Part shown: positions 44,711 through 56,894 of the stretch, piece by piece
How positions within the stretch are numbered: the first letter of the stretch is position 1
Layout of the letters: every line of letters begins with the position of its first letter
Assembly: GCA_032719365.1 (NCBI GenBank)
Contig: CM064871.1
Location: 30,291,566-30,355,565, forward strand
Direction: 5' to 3'
Source: Prinsepia uniflora
Taxonomy: Eukaryota > Streptophyta > Magnoliopsida > Rosales > Rosaceae
DNA: 64,000 bases
Program-made: the position numbers and the translations under genes
The notes under the pieces: model-generated
Database searches by the model: none
Seen by the model: the letters and a program-made list of their open reading frames with translations, nothing else
Told to the model about the DNA's origin: nothing

Positions 44711-47584
44711 ATATCGTAAAACATAAGTGACCGATAAAATCAAAACATATTTTCCCATGGTCCATAAAACTCATGTTCACCAAATTAGTTCATGTTATAA
44801 AACATCAAATCCCGGCTCTCAGGCCAAACCATGTGGAAACATAATCACTTGCCACAAGGACCAAAAACCCGTACTCAATACCAGTACATCATCACAATCA
44901 ATACCAATCAGCACTAATCACCAGTGCTCCAGAACTATAACAATCCAATCAAACCGCACTACTCACAAGTGCATCAAATATCACAAATCAGATCTGCACT
45001 ACTCATAAGTGCACAATCAATCAAACTGCACTACTCACAAGTGCACAATCAATCAAACTGCACTACTCACAAGTGCTGCACTACGCGTAGGCCAACATCC
45101 AGTCACTCTCGGGAACAGACACCTCTGGGCTCAACCCCCTCGGGCTCAGTCACCTCTGGGCGAACACATCCCCAGGCTCAGACACCTCCGAGTGGTACAT
45201 CCAGGCTCAGTCTCATCCGAGAAGCTGACTACCATAGGATCAACTCCCGATCCTACAATCACATCCCCCAAGCTCCGGTCGTCTGGGTAATCCCCCCAAG
45301 CACCGACCGTCTGGGAATATCACAATCACAATGAAAACCATCCCGGGAATTACATCCCAAAACATTTCTATCAAATCTTGACTTCATACCAAGTCAAGGT
45401 CCTTCTCAACTGGGTCTCAAGCCCAAAATACCTTTTACACATAAACCGTTAAAATCACATTTAAATCAATAGAATAATCCGAAAATCATCATTGACTCAC
45501 CAACCAAGTTAAAACATCATTTTAGAAATCATTTAAACTCCGGGCCTAGCCCAAAACATCATCTGCACATTCCTCGTAAAACGTGCCCGAAAGACTGATT
45601 AAAATAATCATAAAATCCCAATAAATCATTAATTTCACAATTTCACAAATGACTCCAATTCCGAGTCAAAATCACTATTCACTTGGGTTCTCATGCCCAA
45701 AATAACATTATCACGCAAATCCATGCGTTGCAACCTCCATTGCCATTTTCACGTAAATCCACGAAATTGACCCTCGACTCATTCCCGAGTCACCACATCA
45801 TTTTTACCAAATTTCGTAATTTCTCGAAAATCGCCCAAAATAATAATATAATAATCATAAAACCGAGAAATTACCGAATTGAAACACAAATCATGCCCAA
45901 GCATATAAAATCATATAATAAGGCATTTAAATCATATATGCATGCATCACGGTTAGAAAACAAAGTCCACTCACACACACCGTCCAAAACGGTCCGTTTC
46001 CGAGCTGCACGTTTTTCCGTAAAATCTGGAAATCACAAATCCTGTCCAAAACCATTATAGAGGGTTACTAACATCTCAAAATACATCATATAATTTTCCC
46101 CAATTTTTCCGGGATTTAAATACGTATTTTAAACGTAAAACAAAACTTCGGATACGCGGAACATTATCGAAACAATATCCGATTTCACCGAAATCAACGT
46201 CAAAATGTTCGTTACACTGAGAGGATCAAAAGTCATGTTGACCTCACCTTGAGACTAGGCCGGACGCGCCCCCACGCGCCGCCGTGAGTGGCTGCGCGTG
46301 AAACCCACGCGCCAGCTACAGTAACCAGCACAGTCGTCCCCTTCGCCCGTTTGTCTGGTAAACGGGTTGAAAAACCCGCGAACAGACCCGGTTCAAACTC
46401 ACCCAATTCGACACCAATTAAATCCGTTCTTTCAACTGATCCCTTCTAATCCATCTCTAATTGAGTTCTGTAAGTTCAATTACTCGAATCATGGTCTAAA
46501 TCCTCACGACTCTCGATCGATCCTCGACGGGTTTCCAATTCGGGTTCACCAATTCCGTCCCTGATTTCCAAATTAATTCATAGGGTAAATATCGTGAGAG
46601 TGTATTGAATGTTTTTCCAAGATCAATTCGAAGAATTCTTACCTCTAACCCGTCGAACCCAAGCTCGAATTGAAGCTGCCATGGATGCTCAGTTCATCCT
46701 CAATCCGACATCGTTTCACTTCGTTTTTGTTGCAGAAAGGTTCGTATGGATCCCAGAAGTCGAATTGAATCATCAATTTCGATCCTCACAGCTCACAATC
46801 CCGAATTCGAAAGTCCCCCAAATTCTCTGAATTTTCGAACCAAAATTCCCCCAGAGACCTCACTGTCACTCGAATCTCTCTCTCAATTCGGCTTCCTCAG
46901 TCTCCCAATTGCACAATGAGGCTGAAACACGGGTTAATTAGCTGTTAATGGACAATCATTAAGATAACCCACAATTTAGGGAATTTGTGTCTAAAATGGT
47001 ATAATTGTGTTTCCCATAATTCCCGTTTCAATGTTAGCAGCTGGGGTATGGAAGATGACAAAGTGACAAATGTCACAATCTGGTAGCAAGAATCAATATT
47101 AAAAGACCATTTTGCCCTCCGTTCGACAAATTACCATTTTACCGCTAGACATTCGTGACCCGTAACTTGGTCACCCGAACTCTGTTTTCAACGTGCCACC
47201 TGTCGTTGGATTCGTATCGACGAGACCTACGTAACAGTCCTTGGCCCTCGTCCATCGGACCTCCCGATAAAAAAGTCAACATTTGGCCCCTAATATGCCA
47301 AATTACCAAAATACCCCTCAACTTCCGAACATCATAACTTTCTCTACGAAGGTCGGAATTGAACGTGCCACCTGTCTATGAACTCGTGACGTCCCGAACT
47401 ACGTCACAGTCATCGGTCAAAGTCCATTTGACCGCCCGAACTAAAAGTCAACATTTTGCCCACGCTAGGGGCTAAACGGTCATTTTGCACGTTTCGTCTG
47501 ATTTCACTCAACTAATCCCCGATTAGTCATTCTAAACCATAATTAACTAATATTCAATCCCGATATTCGGGACGGGTCCTTACA
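44711..47584 (-). repeat. 3' LTR of the gag-only chromovirus, segment 2
   Basis: Continues 33756 after the Tat element and matches 50598-53470. It includes three GCACTACTCACAAGTGC stem-loops (about 45000-45077), bracket partner GTCCACTCACAC (45965-45976), the CACGCGCC block (about 46265-46315) and palindrome GTGACAAATGTCAC (47063-47076). It ends ...GGGTCCTTACA. Confidence 0.93.
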
Positions 47585-47600
47585 ACCTTCCCTCCTTAAA
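47585..47600 (-). promoter_or_regulatory. Polypurine tract of the gag-only chromovirus
   Basis: The minus strand reads TTTAAGGAGGGAAGGT immediately before the LTR start TGTAAGGACC, preceded by AATTTCGGGGACGAAATTC. This block is characteristic of Tekay-type chromoviruses. Confidence 0.85.
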
Positions 47601-49421
47601 GAATTTCGTCCCCGAAATTCCAACTACTCGTATTCCACAACTACCTTGTGGAAAACAAATGGGCCTCACAACACGTGTACACATGTACACCCACTAGCCA
47701 ACGCAGAACTCGTCTGCACTCAGACGTCACATCGCCGATGCACGTCATACTAACTACACTCGACCGCCTCGAGTGAAATCGATCACCAGAAATTGGCAAT
47801 ATCACCATTAAGCTGACTCTTTCAGCTTGACGGCCCCACGTAATCACTACTGTGCCCTGACATCCGCTCTCATAGAGAGTCACCAAAACTCACTAGTCAG
47901 TCCATGCTGACACCACAAACCAAACTGTCACCACCAAGCTTTACCACCCTAGTAAAGCTCCAAACAGTAACAGATCAGTGACAACACATCATACCACCAC
48001 GTCCGTCAATGTAGCACAAGATCAACAACATGATCTCCCCTCGCAGGGCAAACTCAATCCTGCGACAAATACCAACAGCAGTATCCACAACTGTCACCCC
48101 CTCAGCGATCCCAGATGCTGGTAAGGTCACGACAAGGTAACATCTCGCCGCAAAGCAACTTGCGGTCACACTAACCACCAACTCACTCATCCTGAGTATA
48201 CGCATACCGTCATCACACTCAAACAGACGGTGTAACTGGAACACATTGAACACCAGCCTAGCAGTGATCACACAACTCAACACTAGAGTTATACTAGCCA
48301 ACCATGGCTAAGAGCACCTGCTCAAACAATCACTGAAATCATCAGAATCACTCTGCCCAGTGCATCGTGTTCAATGTCCAGTTCACGTTCACAACCCATC
48401 CAATGGTATTAGGATTAAGCCGACTACTAACACGTTCACCAACGTACTACTGGTATAACCCGTATACCGTCACCCGACACCACAAGTCTGCAAAGTATCG
48501 TACCCCAAACCATAAACAAGGTACATACATCTATCCATTGACAAGACTACAACCACCTAGGTCATAGTCAAATACGTTCCAACACTGGAGTCCATTTGCC
48601 CAAACCAGCAAGAGACAAATCGAAACTCCACCCATCATCTAATTCCAATTCCAAATCCGAATCCGCAATTTCGTAAGAAATCCCGAATCCAAATCCATAT
48701 ATCACATTTTTAATTCATATCCAAATCCAAATCCGAAATCATTATTCCGTAAGCTAGCATTTGGAATAATCATTCCGCACCCAAATCCAGTATTCCACTT
48801 TCAAATTCTAAAATCGAATCCTGAATCGTCACCCAGAAATTCGATTCCAAAACCCGAAATCTCGTTCACGTCCACTCGGACACACCAAAACCGAACCTAT
48901 CGGTTACCCATTTATTATACTCGGTTGACTTCATAAGGAAGCCAATCCAACAACCACACGGTTAAGGTTGACAAAATCCGACCACTTCGGAAACCTACTC
49001 ACTCGTGTAATATACCATAAAGGGCTCCATTTCGAAAAGAAGTTCAGTCCCGTCATTTACGACTCACATACCGGAGTAAGAGTGACAAACTCTCTACCCA
49101 ACTGGATCATCAGGATTACGGTCCAGATCCATCACGACGTCAGCTGACCATGAACATCACGATCCTAGATCGTCACAATGCCCAATGTCCACGACATCAC
49201 AAACCTGATCCACCTAGGGAAAACCAAGGATGATCCGAAACGATAACACCAATATTCATCCCCGGGTCAAGCTTATTCTGGGCCCAACACGCCCATCTAC
49301 AAACCAAACTGTTAACAAAAACAACCATCCGGACCCACACTAGTCTGACACACCCAAAACACATGATACAATATTACAACACAAATGGACAATACAAACC
49401 ATTTACAAGGTATCAATACAA
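47601..49421 (-). other. Non-coding internal region replacing pol
   Basis: Lies between the gag stop and the PPT, where a chromovirus normally has protease, RT, RNase H, integrase and chromodomain. I see none of their motifs in six frames. About 48640-48850 is a run of AATCC/AAATCC-type short repeats. About 48880-49060 is shared with 25950-26280 in the other derivative, so this is inherited family sequence and not a private deletion scar. Confidence 0.75.
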
Positions 49422-50276
49422 TTATTTTGACCTACGGTCAAGTCGATCGGGGCAGTTCCTTCGCAAATGTCCAAGTTTCCTACAAAAGTGACAAGTGGCA
49501 GTGCTGAGGCGACTTGTCCCACCACGCCGCTTACTTGTCGACTGGGTTGAAGTTCCACCCGAATGAACGCCTACCGAGGATTGCGACACAAGAGTATGAA
49601 GGCTAACTCGCTTCGTTGTTTCCTGACTCATCTGTTCAGTATCCTGACGCTCTCGGCGTCGTCCAGAGCCCAAAGATTGTTCTGGCACAGGTAAAATAGT
49701 AGCCTCCACTCGGATAGCAGCATCCGATAATTCCCTCAGGGTAGAATACGAGCCAACAGTTACAGCACCTCGTAACTCATTCCTCAATCCCTGCTCAAAC
49801 CTTCGACACTTATCCTCCTCAGTAGCCACATACAGAGGAGCGAAACTAGATAAGTGCAAAAATTGCTGTTCATAATCGACCACTGACCGATTCCCTTGCT
49901 GCAATTGGAGAAACTCAACCTCCTTAGCGTTCCGAAATGAGCGAGGATAAAACTGATCCAAGAATCGCTCTCGGAATGCATCCCATGCCAAGGTACGAGC
50001 ATCCCAGCCAGTCAACTGCAAACTATGCCACCACCTGTAAGCATAGCCATCCAAAAGAAAAGTGGCTAAGGGCACCATGTCCTCCAGGGGACATATCATA
50101 ACCTTAAAAATCCTTTCTAATCGAGTAAGCCAATCTTCGGCACCATCCGGTCCCGAATCACCACGAAACACAGTGGCTCCTAACCGTCGAGCTCGCTCAA
50201 TATCTGGGCCTTTACTAATACTACTCTCGCCCCTCCCATCTTCAGACCGTGTACGGGACGTACGACTCGGAGGCAT
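49422..50276 (-). CDS. gag: Chromoviral Gag (284 aa)
   Basis: Complete minus-strand frame. The ATG (50276) lies 29 bp after the PBS and the stop TAA is at 49422-49424. Residues about 29-195 form a Retrotrans_gag-like domain with LFLDG-like and W-W-x8-W helical signatures (YRWWHSL, WDAFRERFLDQFYP, EQQFLHLS). The C-terminus has a CCHC zinc knuckle C-X2-C-X4-H-X4-C (residues 262-275) for RNA binding, and then the frame stops. In autonomous chromoviruses the frame would go on to protease and pol; here it ends by itself with nothing recognisable after it. The product would assemble cytoplasmic particles and package element RNA. No internal stop or frameshift, unlike most coding sequence here. That could reflect youth or selection on gag. 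Confidence 0.93.
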   Translation of the reverse strand: MPPSRTSRTRSEDGRGESSISKGPDIERARRLGATVFRGDSGPDGAEDWLTRLERIFKVMICPLEDMVPLATFLLDGYAYRWWHSLQLTGWDARTLAWDAFRERFLDQFYPRSFRNAKEVEFLQLQQGNRSVVDYEQQFLHLSSFAPLYVATEEDKCRRFEQGLRNELRGAVTVGSYSTLRELSDAAIRVEATILPVPEQSLGSGRRRERQDTEQMSQETTKRVSLHTLVSQSSVGVHSGGTSTQSTSKRRGGTSRLSTATCHFCRKLGHLRRNCPDRLDRRSK

Positions 50277-50305
50277 GACGTATCAACAGAAATCAAGAAC
50301 CAAAT

Positions 50306-50317
50306 GCTCTGATACCA
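50306..50317 (-). promoter_or_regulatory. Primer binding site, initiator-Met tRNA
   Basis: TGGTATCAGAGC on the minus strand, three bases inside the 5' LTR end. It matches the complement of the plant initiator tRNA-Met 3' end. Confidence 0.92.
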
Positions 50318-50320
50318 ATT

Positions 50321-53300
50321 TGACAGGACCCGTCCCAACTGGACGTCAAAAACCGTGCCCGATCCAGCTCCCGTCTGACAAGTCAACTAAAGGTCCGAAA
50401 CTCCCCTTCAGTGCTTGCCAGACAAGGGATGTTCGCGCGGATTTCTGCTGCTGTCACTGCCTCACGATCAGTCCCGAGCGTCATACCACGGCTTGGAGGG
50501 TCACAAAACAGAAAAGGTGTGAGTGGACAAAAATGACCTCTTATAAAAACATTTATAAGAATACAATCTTACCCTCTAGTTTTCACAAACTTGCATGCAT
50601 ATCGTAAAACATGAGTGACCGATAAAATCAAAACATATTTTCCCATGGTCCATAAAACTCATGTTCACCAAATTAGTTCATGTTATAAAACATCAAATCC
50701 CGGCTCCCAGGCCAAACCATGTGGAAACATAATCACTGGCCACAAGGACCAAAAACCCGTACTCAATACCAGTACATCATCACAATCAATACCAATCAGC
50801 ACTAATCACCAGTGCTCTAGAACTATAACAATCCAATCAAACCACACTACTCACAAGTGCATCAAATATCACAAATCATATCTGCACTACTCACAAGTGC
50901 ACAATCAATCAAACTGCACTACTCACAAGTGCACAATCAATCAAACTGCACTACTCACAAGTGCTGCACTACGCGTAGGCCAACATCCAGTCACTCTCGG
51001 GAACAGACACCTCTGGGCTCAACCCCCTCGGGCTCAGTCACCTCTAGGCGAACACATCCCCAGGCTCAGACACCTCCGAGTGGTACATCCAGGCTCAGTC
51101 TCATCCGAGAAGCTGACTACCATAGGATCAACTCCCGATCCTACAATCACATCCCCCAAGCTCCGGTCGTCTGGGTAATCCCCCCAAGCACCGACCGTCT
51201 GGGAATATCACAATCACAATGAAAACCATCCCGGGAATTACATCCCAAAACATTTCTATCAAATCTTGACTTCATACCAAGTCAAGGTCCTTCTCAACTG
51301 GGTCTCAAGCCCAAAATACCTTATACACATAAACCGTTAAAATCACATTTAAATCAATAGAATAATCCGAAAATCATCATTGACTCACCAACCAAGTCAA
51401 AACATCATTTTAGAAATCATTTAAACTCCGGGCCTAGCCCAAAACATCATCTGCACATTCCTCGTAAAACGTGCCCGAAAGACTGATTAAAATAATCATA
51501 AAATCCCAATAAATCATTAATTTCACAATTTCACAAATGACTCCAATTCCGAGTCAAAATCACTATTCACTTGGGTTCTCATGCCCAAAATAACATTATC
51601 ACGCAAATCCATGCGTTGCAACCTCCATTGCCATTTTCACGTAAATCCACGAAATTGACCCTCGACTCATTCCCGAGTCACCACATCATTTTTACCAAAT
51701 TTCGTAATTTCTCGAAAATCGCCCAAAATAATAATATAATAATCATAAAACCGAGAAATTACCGGATTGAAACACAAATCATGCCCAAGCATATAAAATC
51801 ATATAATAAGGCATTTAAATCATATATGCATGCATCACGGTTAGAAAACAAAGTCCACTCACACACACCGTCCAAAACGGTCCGTTTCCGAGCTGCACGT
51901 TTTTCCGTAAAATCTGGAAATCACAAATCCTGTCCAAAACCATTATAGAGGGTTACTAACATCTCAAAATACATCATATAATTTTCCCCAATTTTTCCGG
52001 GATTTAAATACGTATTTTAAACGTAAAACAAAACTTCGGATACGCGGAACATTATCGAAACAATATCCGATTTCACCGAAATCAACGTCAAAATGTTCGT
52101 TACACTGAGAGGATCAAAAGTCATGTTGACCTCACCTTGAGACTAGGCCGGACGCGCCCCCACGCGCCGCCGTGAGTGGCTGCGCGTGAAACCCACGCGC
52201 CAGCTACAGTAACCATCACAGTCGTCCCCTTCGCCCGTTTGTCTGGTAAACGGGTTGAAAAACCCGCGAACAGACCCGGTTCAAACTCACCCAATTCGAC
52301 ACCAATTAAATCCGTTCTTTCAACTGATCCCTTCTAATCCATCTCTAATTGAGTTCTGTAAGTTCAATTACTCGAATCATGGTCTAAATCCTCACGACTC
52401 TCGATCGATCCTCGACGGGTTTCCAATTCGGGTTCACCAATTCCGTCCCTGATTTCCAAATTAATTCATAGGGTAAGTATCGTGAGAGTGTATTGAATGT
52501 TTTTCCAAGATCAATTCGAAGAATTCTTACCTCTAACCCGTCGAACCCAAGCTCGAATTGAAGCTGCCATGGAAGCTCAGTTCATCCTCAATCCGACACC
52601 GTTTCACTTCGTTTTTGTTGCAGAAAGGTTCGTATGGATCCCAGAAGTCGAATTGAATCATCAATTTCGATCCTCACAGCTCACAATCCCGAATTCGAAA
52701 GTCCCCCAAATTCTCTGAATTTTCGAACCAAAATTCCCCCAGAGACCTCACTGTCACTCGAATCTCTCTCTCAATTCGGCTTCCTCAGTCTCCCAATTGC
52801 ACAATGAGGCTGAAACACGGGTTAATTAGCTGTTAATGGACAATCATTAAGACAACCCACAATTTAGGGAATTTGTGTCTAAAGTGGTAAATTGTGTTTC
52901 CCATAATTCCCGTTTCAATGTTAGCAGCTGGGGTATGGAAGATGACAAAGTGACAAATGTCACAATCTGGTAGCAATAATCAATATTAAAAGACCATTTT
53001 CCCTCCGTTCGACAAATTACCATTTTACCCCTAGACATCCGTGACCCGTAACTTGGTCACCCGAACTCTGTTTTCGACGTGCCGCCTATCGTTGGATTCG
53101 TATCGACGAGACCTACGTAACGGTCCTTGGCCCTCGTCCATCGGACCTCCCGATCAAAAAGTCAACATTTGGCCCCTAATATGCCAAATTACCAAAATAC
53201 CCCTCAACTTCCAAACATCATAACTTTCTCTACGAAGGTCGGAATTGAACGTGCCACCTGTCTATGAACTCGTGACGTCCCGAACTACGTCACAGTCATC

Positions 53301-53470
53301 GGTCAAAGTCCATTTGACCGCCCGAACTAAAAGTCAACATTTTGCCCACGCTAGGGGCAAAACGGTCATTTTGCACGTTTCGTCCGATTTCACTCAACTA
53401 ATCCCCGATTAGTCATTCTAAACCATAATTAACTAATATTCAATCCCGATATTCGGGACGGGTCCTTACA
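50321..53470 (-). repeat. 5' LTR of the gag-only chromovirus (3150 bp), uninterrupted
   Basis: In element sense it starts TGTAAGGACCCGTCCC and ends GGGACGGGTCCTGTCA. The 5' part has a tandem duplication of about 180 bp with repeated CGTGCC(A/G)CCT motifs (about 53050-53290). This intact copy is the best reference for the family's LTR architecture. Open frames within it (for example 50615-51178 and 51571-51948) are repeated in the other LTR only because the LTRs are copies. Confidence 0.95.
50517..51864. other. Stem-loop array bracketed by a 12-bp inverted repeat
   Basis: GTGTGAGTGGAC (50517-50528) and its exact reverse complement GTCCACTCACAC (51853-51864) enclose 1.3 kb. TGCATGCA words occur just inside both ends. 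Within lie stem-loops: GCACT/AGTGC with loop ACTCACA three times (50884, 50916, 50948), an 8-bp stem CTTGACTT/AAGTCAAG (51265-51286), TGACTC/GAGTCA (about 51538-51556), ACGCA/TGCGT (about 51601-51616), GACTC/GAGTC (about 51663-51680). Confidence 0.8.
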
Positions 53471-54160
53471 TCCTCCGCCACTCAAAACCATCCCCTAATC
53501 ATCCTACCAACCCCCTAAACACAACCTAATCAATAGATAGCCTTCCTAACATCCAAAGCACGAAATTGAAATTTCAAAATGTTGAGAGGTTCGGGTTTTC
53601 ACCTGTTTCCTGGGCCATCGTCACCCCCCATGACGGTCCTCCTATCCTCACCCAGCCACCATCACGTCCTCAGTCTCACTCTCATGGCCTTAACTGAATC
53701 AAATGGGGAAGGGTTTGAATTTGGGTTCATCGGGGTGGTTGGTCGATCGAATGAGGAAGGGGATACAAATGCATGTATCTGTTTAAGGGAAGCAATGGAT
53801 GGGTGACACTTGTCACTCATCCCTTGGGCCTGGGGAAATATCTGGGCCCACTCCAGACAAAAGTCCACCCGTCTCGTAATTCGTACACTAGTTCCTCGGA
53901 ACTTCCTTGAACCATAACTTCCTTGTCGAATGTTCGATTTCGACGTGCCGCATGTCTACTGACTCGTATCGACCTGATCTACGTAACGGTCCTTAGCTCT
54001 CGGCCATTGGACCTCTAGGGTCAAAAGTTAAATTTTCACCCTCGTTTAGGGGTAAAATCGTAATTTCACCCTGAACGTCCGATAATCCTCAACTGGTCTC
54101 CGATTAACCTCGCTAATCCATAATTAGTCTTAATTAATCCCTAAAATCCGGGATGGATTG

Positions 54161-56626
54161 TTACAAGACCCGTCCCGAAAGGACTTTGATAATTGTGCCC
54201 AATCCTACTTCCATCTGACAAGTCAACTGAAGTTCCCAAAACACTCTCAGTACTTATCTGACAATGGATAATTGAACTGATTCTCACTCATGCCTCAACC
54301 TCTCAATCGGCCTCGATCTGGGTGCCACGACCTGGAGAGTCATCTAAAATATAAAGGTATGAGTGGACAAAAATTACATCATTTGAAAATCCATTTAACA
54401 AACTAACTCTTTACCCTCAAATTATAAATCATGCATGCATAGAGTAAAACATGAATAGTCGGATTTGAAATCACATTACATACAAAATCGTGGGACCCAC
54501 AATCATAACACTTATCAAACCCGTGGACCACATTTCCCGAAATCTGTTTCATCCAATCATGTAAAGCATCTGAACATAACCATCAACATCAAACCTATCA
54601 CAATGACCATCAATAACAGTATTCGTCACTAGTACTCAAATATCAAGCACAATAATCAAACAACACTACTCACAAGTGCATAAACAACATCACAACATCA
54701 GCACTACTCACAAATGCACAATCTATCACATAATCACATAAGCACTATGTGTACACCATCTCGAGGACTGCATGCACATCTAGACGTACCATATACTCGG
54801 GGACTACACTCACGAAACATCCAAGTCAAATTTAGGAAGTGCACTCACAACATCTGAGCCATGTCCAGGAACTGCACACACGTCTAGACGTACCACATAC
54901 ACGAAGACTGCACTTATGCACATCCGAGTCACGTCTAAGGATTGCACTCGCATTGTCTGGACACGTACCAGTATCCACCATCACAAACACAATCCATACC
55001 ACACACACATGTTTGACTCCAATAGGGTCTCAAGCCCAAAATATCATTTCCAACAGGATCTCACGCCCAAAACATCATTTCCATGAAATCATTGTAAAAC
55101 TGTGTCCAGAAATCATTTCATAAATCCGAAAACCATCAATTCAATCATATATTCACATTTGACTCCAAATCCAAGTCAAAGTCACTTTCCAAATAGGGTT
55201 CAAGTCCATAATGCTATTTTCACGCAATTCCGTAAAATCATTCAGAAATCGACAATTAAATCCACTAAATCATAAAGTAATGACATAAAATCATCATTCA
55301 AATCATTGCAATCAAATTATGTAATAAATCACATAAAACATTTAACTATGCATGCATAATAGTTTATAAAACAAATGTCCACTCACACACCGTCCACGCG
55401 GTTCGATTTCGAGCCATATGCTCCTCCGTATATTCTAGGAATCACCAATATTGTCAAAAATCATCACTAAGGCTCACTAACATTACCATATAGCCTCATA
55501 ATACAATCCCCCAATTTACGAGATTCAAATACGTATTTAAAACGTACACAAACACTTCGAACACGCATAATTATACTGAAACGGTGCCCGATCTACTCGA
55601 AACTTGTTCCAAAATATTCGTTACATCAATTTCATTAAAATTCATGTTGACCATACCTCAAAAACATCATCTACGCACCCCCACGTGCCGCCGCGAACGG
55701 ATGCGCGTGAAGCCCATGCGTCTTATACTATTCATCGTCCTCGCCTGTTTCCCTGCAAAACGGGTCACACGACCCGGTTCATGACCCGATTTAATTTCCT
55801 TCAATTTTACGCCTTTTCTCGATTCTAATCAACCAGAAACCATAGTAGAATCTTTCTAAATATGTTTTCAAAGCTCAATTTCATGATTTCGTACCTCCAA
55901 TTACTTGAATTGCAATTCAAAATTCTAAAGGGGTCATAGGTTTGTTCTAGGCTTGTTCTTCCTCAATTCCTTTCGACTGCAAGGTGGTTCAACACATTTG
56001 GACCCCAGGGAATTTATTTAACCCTAGTTTCAACAAGCGGCGTCCAAAACTCAACTTCTCAATTTCAAATTCTGGGTTTATCGAGTTTCTGGGTTTTGGG
56101 AATCCTCCTCTTTTCTCTTAGTTTTCTTTCTAGTTTTTCACTCTCAATTCTTCTCAAATTCTCAAGTTCTCTGTAGCTCAAAGGTTTCTGCCAATTTAAT
56201 CAGGATCTAAGATGAATTTGTTTTGGTCTGTTCAATAGATGTTAGTTTAAACAGCAAACACTTAACATTTCAAGGCTTGATAGGTTCAAGCCAGCAATCC
56301 ATTTAATATAATGCCAAGTGTCACAATCCTACCACAAGTAGTGACTCAGCAAAAATGCAACCAAATTACCTTTTTGCCCTTTCCGCAATATTACCAAAAT
56401 ACCCCTAGCTATTTTAGAACCGTAACTCTCACATCCGAACTTCGATTTCAATGTGCCACATGTCTATGGATTCAGGACTCCGAGACCTACACAAAGGTCT
56501 TCAAAGAAAGTCCAAAAAGTATCCCCAAACAAAAAGTCAACATTTGACCACTTAAACCAAGGGTAAAATCGTGATTTCCATTTCAAATTCTCGAAATTTT
56601 GTTTTCCAAATTTCCGGTGTGTCACA
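54161..56626 (-). mobile_element. Chromoviral LTR (about 2.5 kb), ends decayed
   Basis: Starts (T)TACAAGACCCGTCCCG, overlapping the end of the preceding LTR by up to five bases, and ends near ...GTGTGTCACA. It is closer to the LTR of the gag-only element (shared CACTACTCACAAGTGC loops near 54665, GTCCACTCACAC near 55378) than to the LTR remnant beside it. No matching TSD was found (GATTG on the left, TTAAT on the right), so it may be a recombined or truncated solo LTR. Confidence 0.72.
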
Positions 56627-56838
56627 TTAATTCTTTAATTCTTTAATTCTTTAATTCATTTATTATTTGATTATTTGATTATTTATTATTCTTTTTCACT
56701 AACCATTATTTAATGTTCCTTAATTTTTCCAGTTAAGAACGATCCCTATTTACCAACACTATATCTACACAAAAAGGGTTTAAATTGCATATACTTGAAT
56801 TACGTGTTTATTTAAATGTGTAGTTTTAAAGCGTATCA
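56627..56838 (+). repeat. 3' end of an Athila 5' LTR
   Basis: About 56730-56838 matches 14525-14636 at the end of the other Athila LTR. The first 35 bp are four TTAATTCT-like units. The upstream remainder of the LTR is missing or replaced by the neighbouring chromoviral LTR. Confidence 0.75.
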
Positions 56839-56843
56839 ATTTT

Positions 56844-56861
56844 TGGCGCCGTTTCCAGGGA
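56844..56861 (+). promoter_or_regulatory. Primer binding site, Athila type
   Basis: TGGCGCCGTTTCCAGGGA, five bases after the LTR end TATCA. It is close to the complement of the tRNA-Asp 3' end (TGGCGCCGTTGCCGGGGA), the usual Athila primer, with two or three mismatches. Confidence 0.85.
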
Positions 56862-56894
56862 GATTGAAAATAATTTTTAATGTGTTAGTATGTA

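Larger units (their letters stand above)
33480..53470 (-). mobile_element. Gag-only chromovirus (TR-GAG-like), carrying a nested Tat element
   Basis: Ends TGACAAGACCCGTCCC ... GGACGGGTCCTTACA with a perfect TSD TCCTC (33475-33479 and 53471-53475). Excluding the Tat insertion it is about 9.0 kb: 3' LTR (33480-33756 plus 44711-47584, 3151 bp), PPT (47585-47600), non-coding internal DNA, gag (49422-50276), iMet PBS (50306-50317), 5' LTR (50321-53470, 3150 bp). Equal LTR lengths and few differences mean a fairly recent insertion. With gag but no protease, RT or integrase it fits the TR-GAG class and would need pol from a relative. Confidence 0.93.
32489..54165 (-). mobile_element. Chromoviral LTR remnant split by the 20-kb composite
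   Basis: Left part 32489-33479 starts AGTCATAGGACCCGTCCC and is similar to 5072-6200 (same GTGAGTGGAC word, near 32693). Right part 53476-54165 is similar to 7740-8111, has GTGACACTTGTCAC (53803-53816) and ends ...GGATTGTTACA. The composite 33480-53470 sits between them with TSD TCCTC. The middle of a full-length LTR (about 1.2 kb) is missing. No TSD for this LTR itself was found. Its right end abuts the next LTR. Confidence 0.75.

Noticed and set aside
44727..45334. Frames repeated at 50615-51222, looking like a duplicated gene
   Set aside because: They are the two LTR copies of one element; the duplication comes from reverse transcription, not from a gene family.
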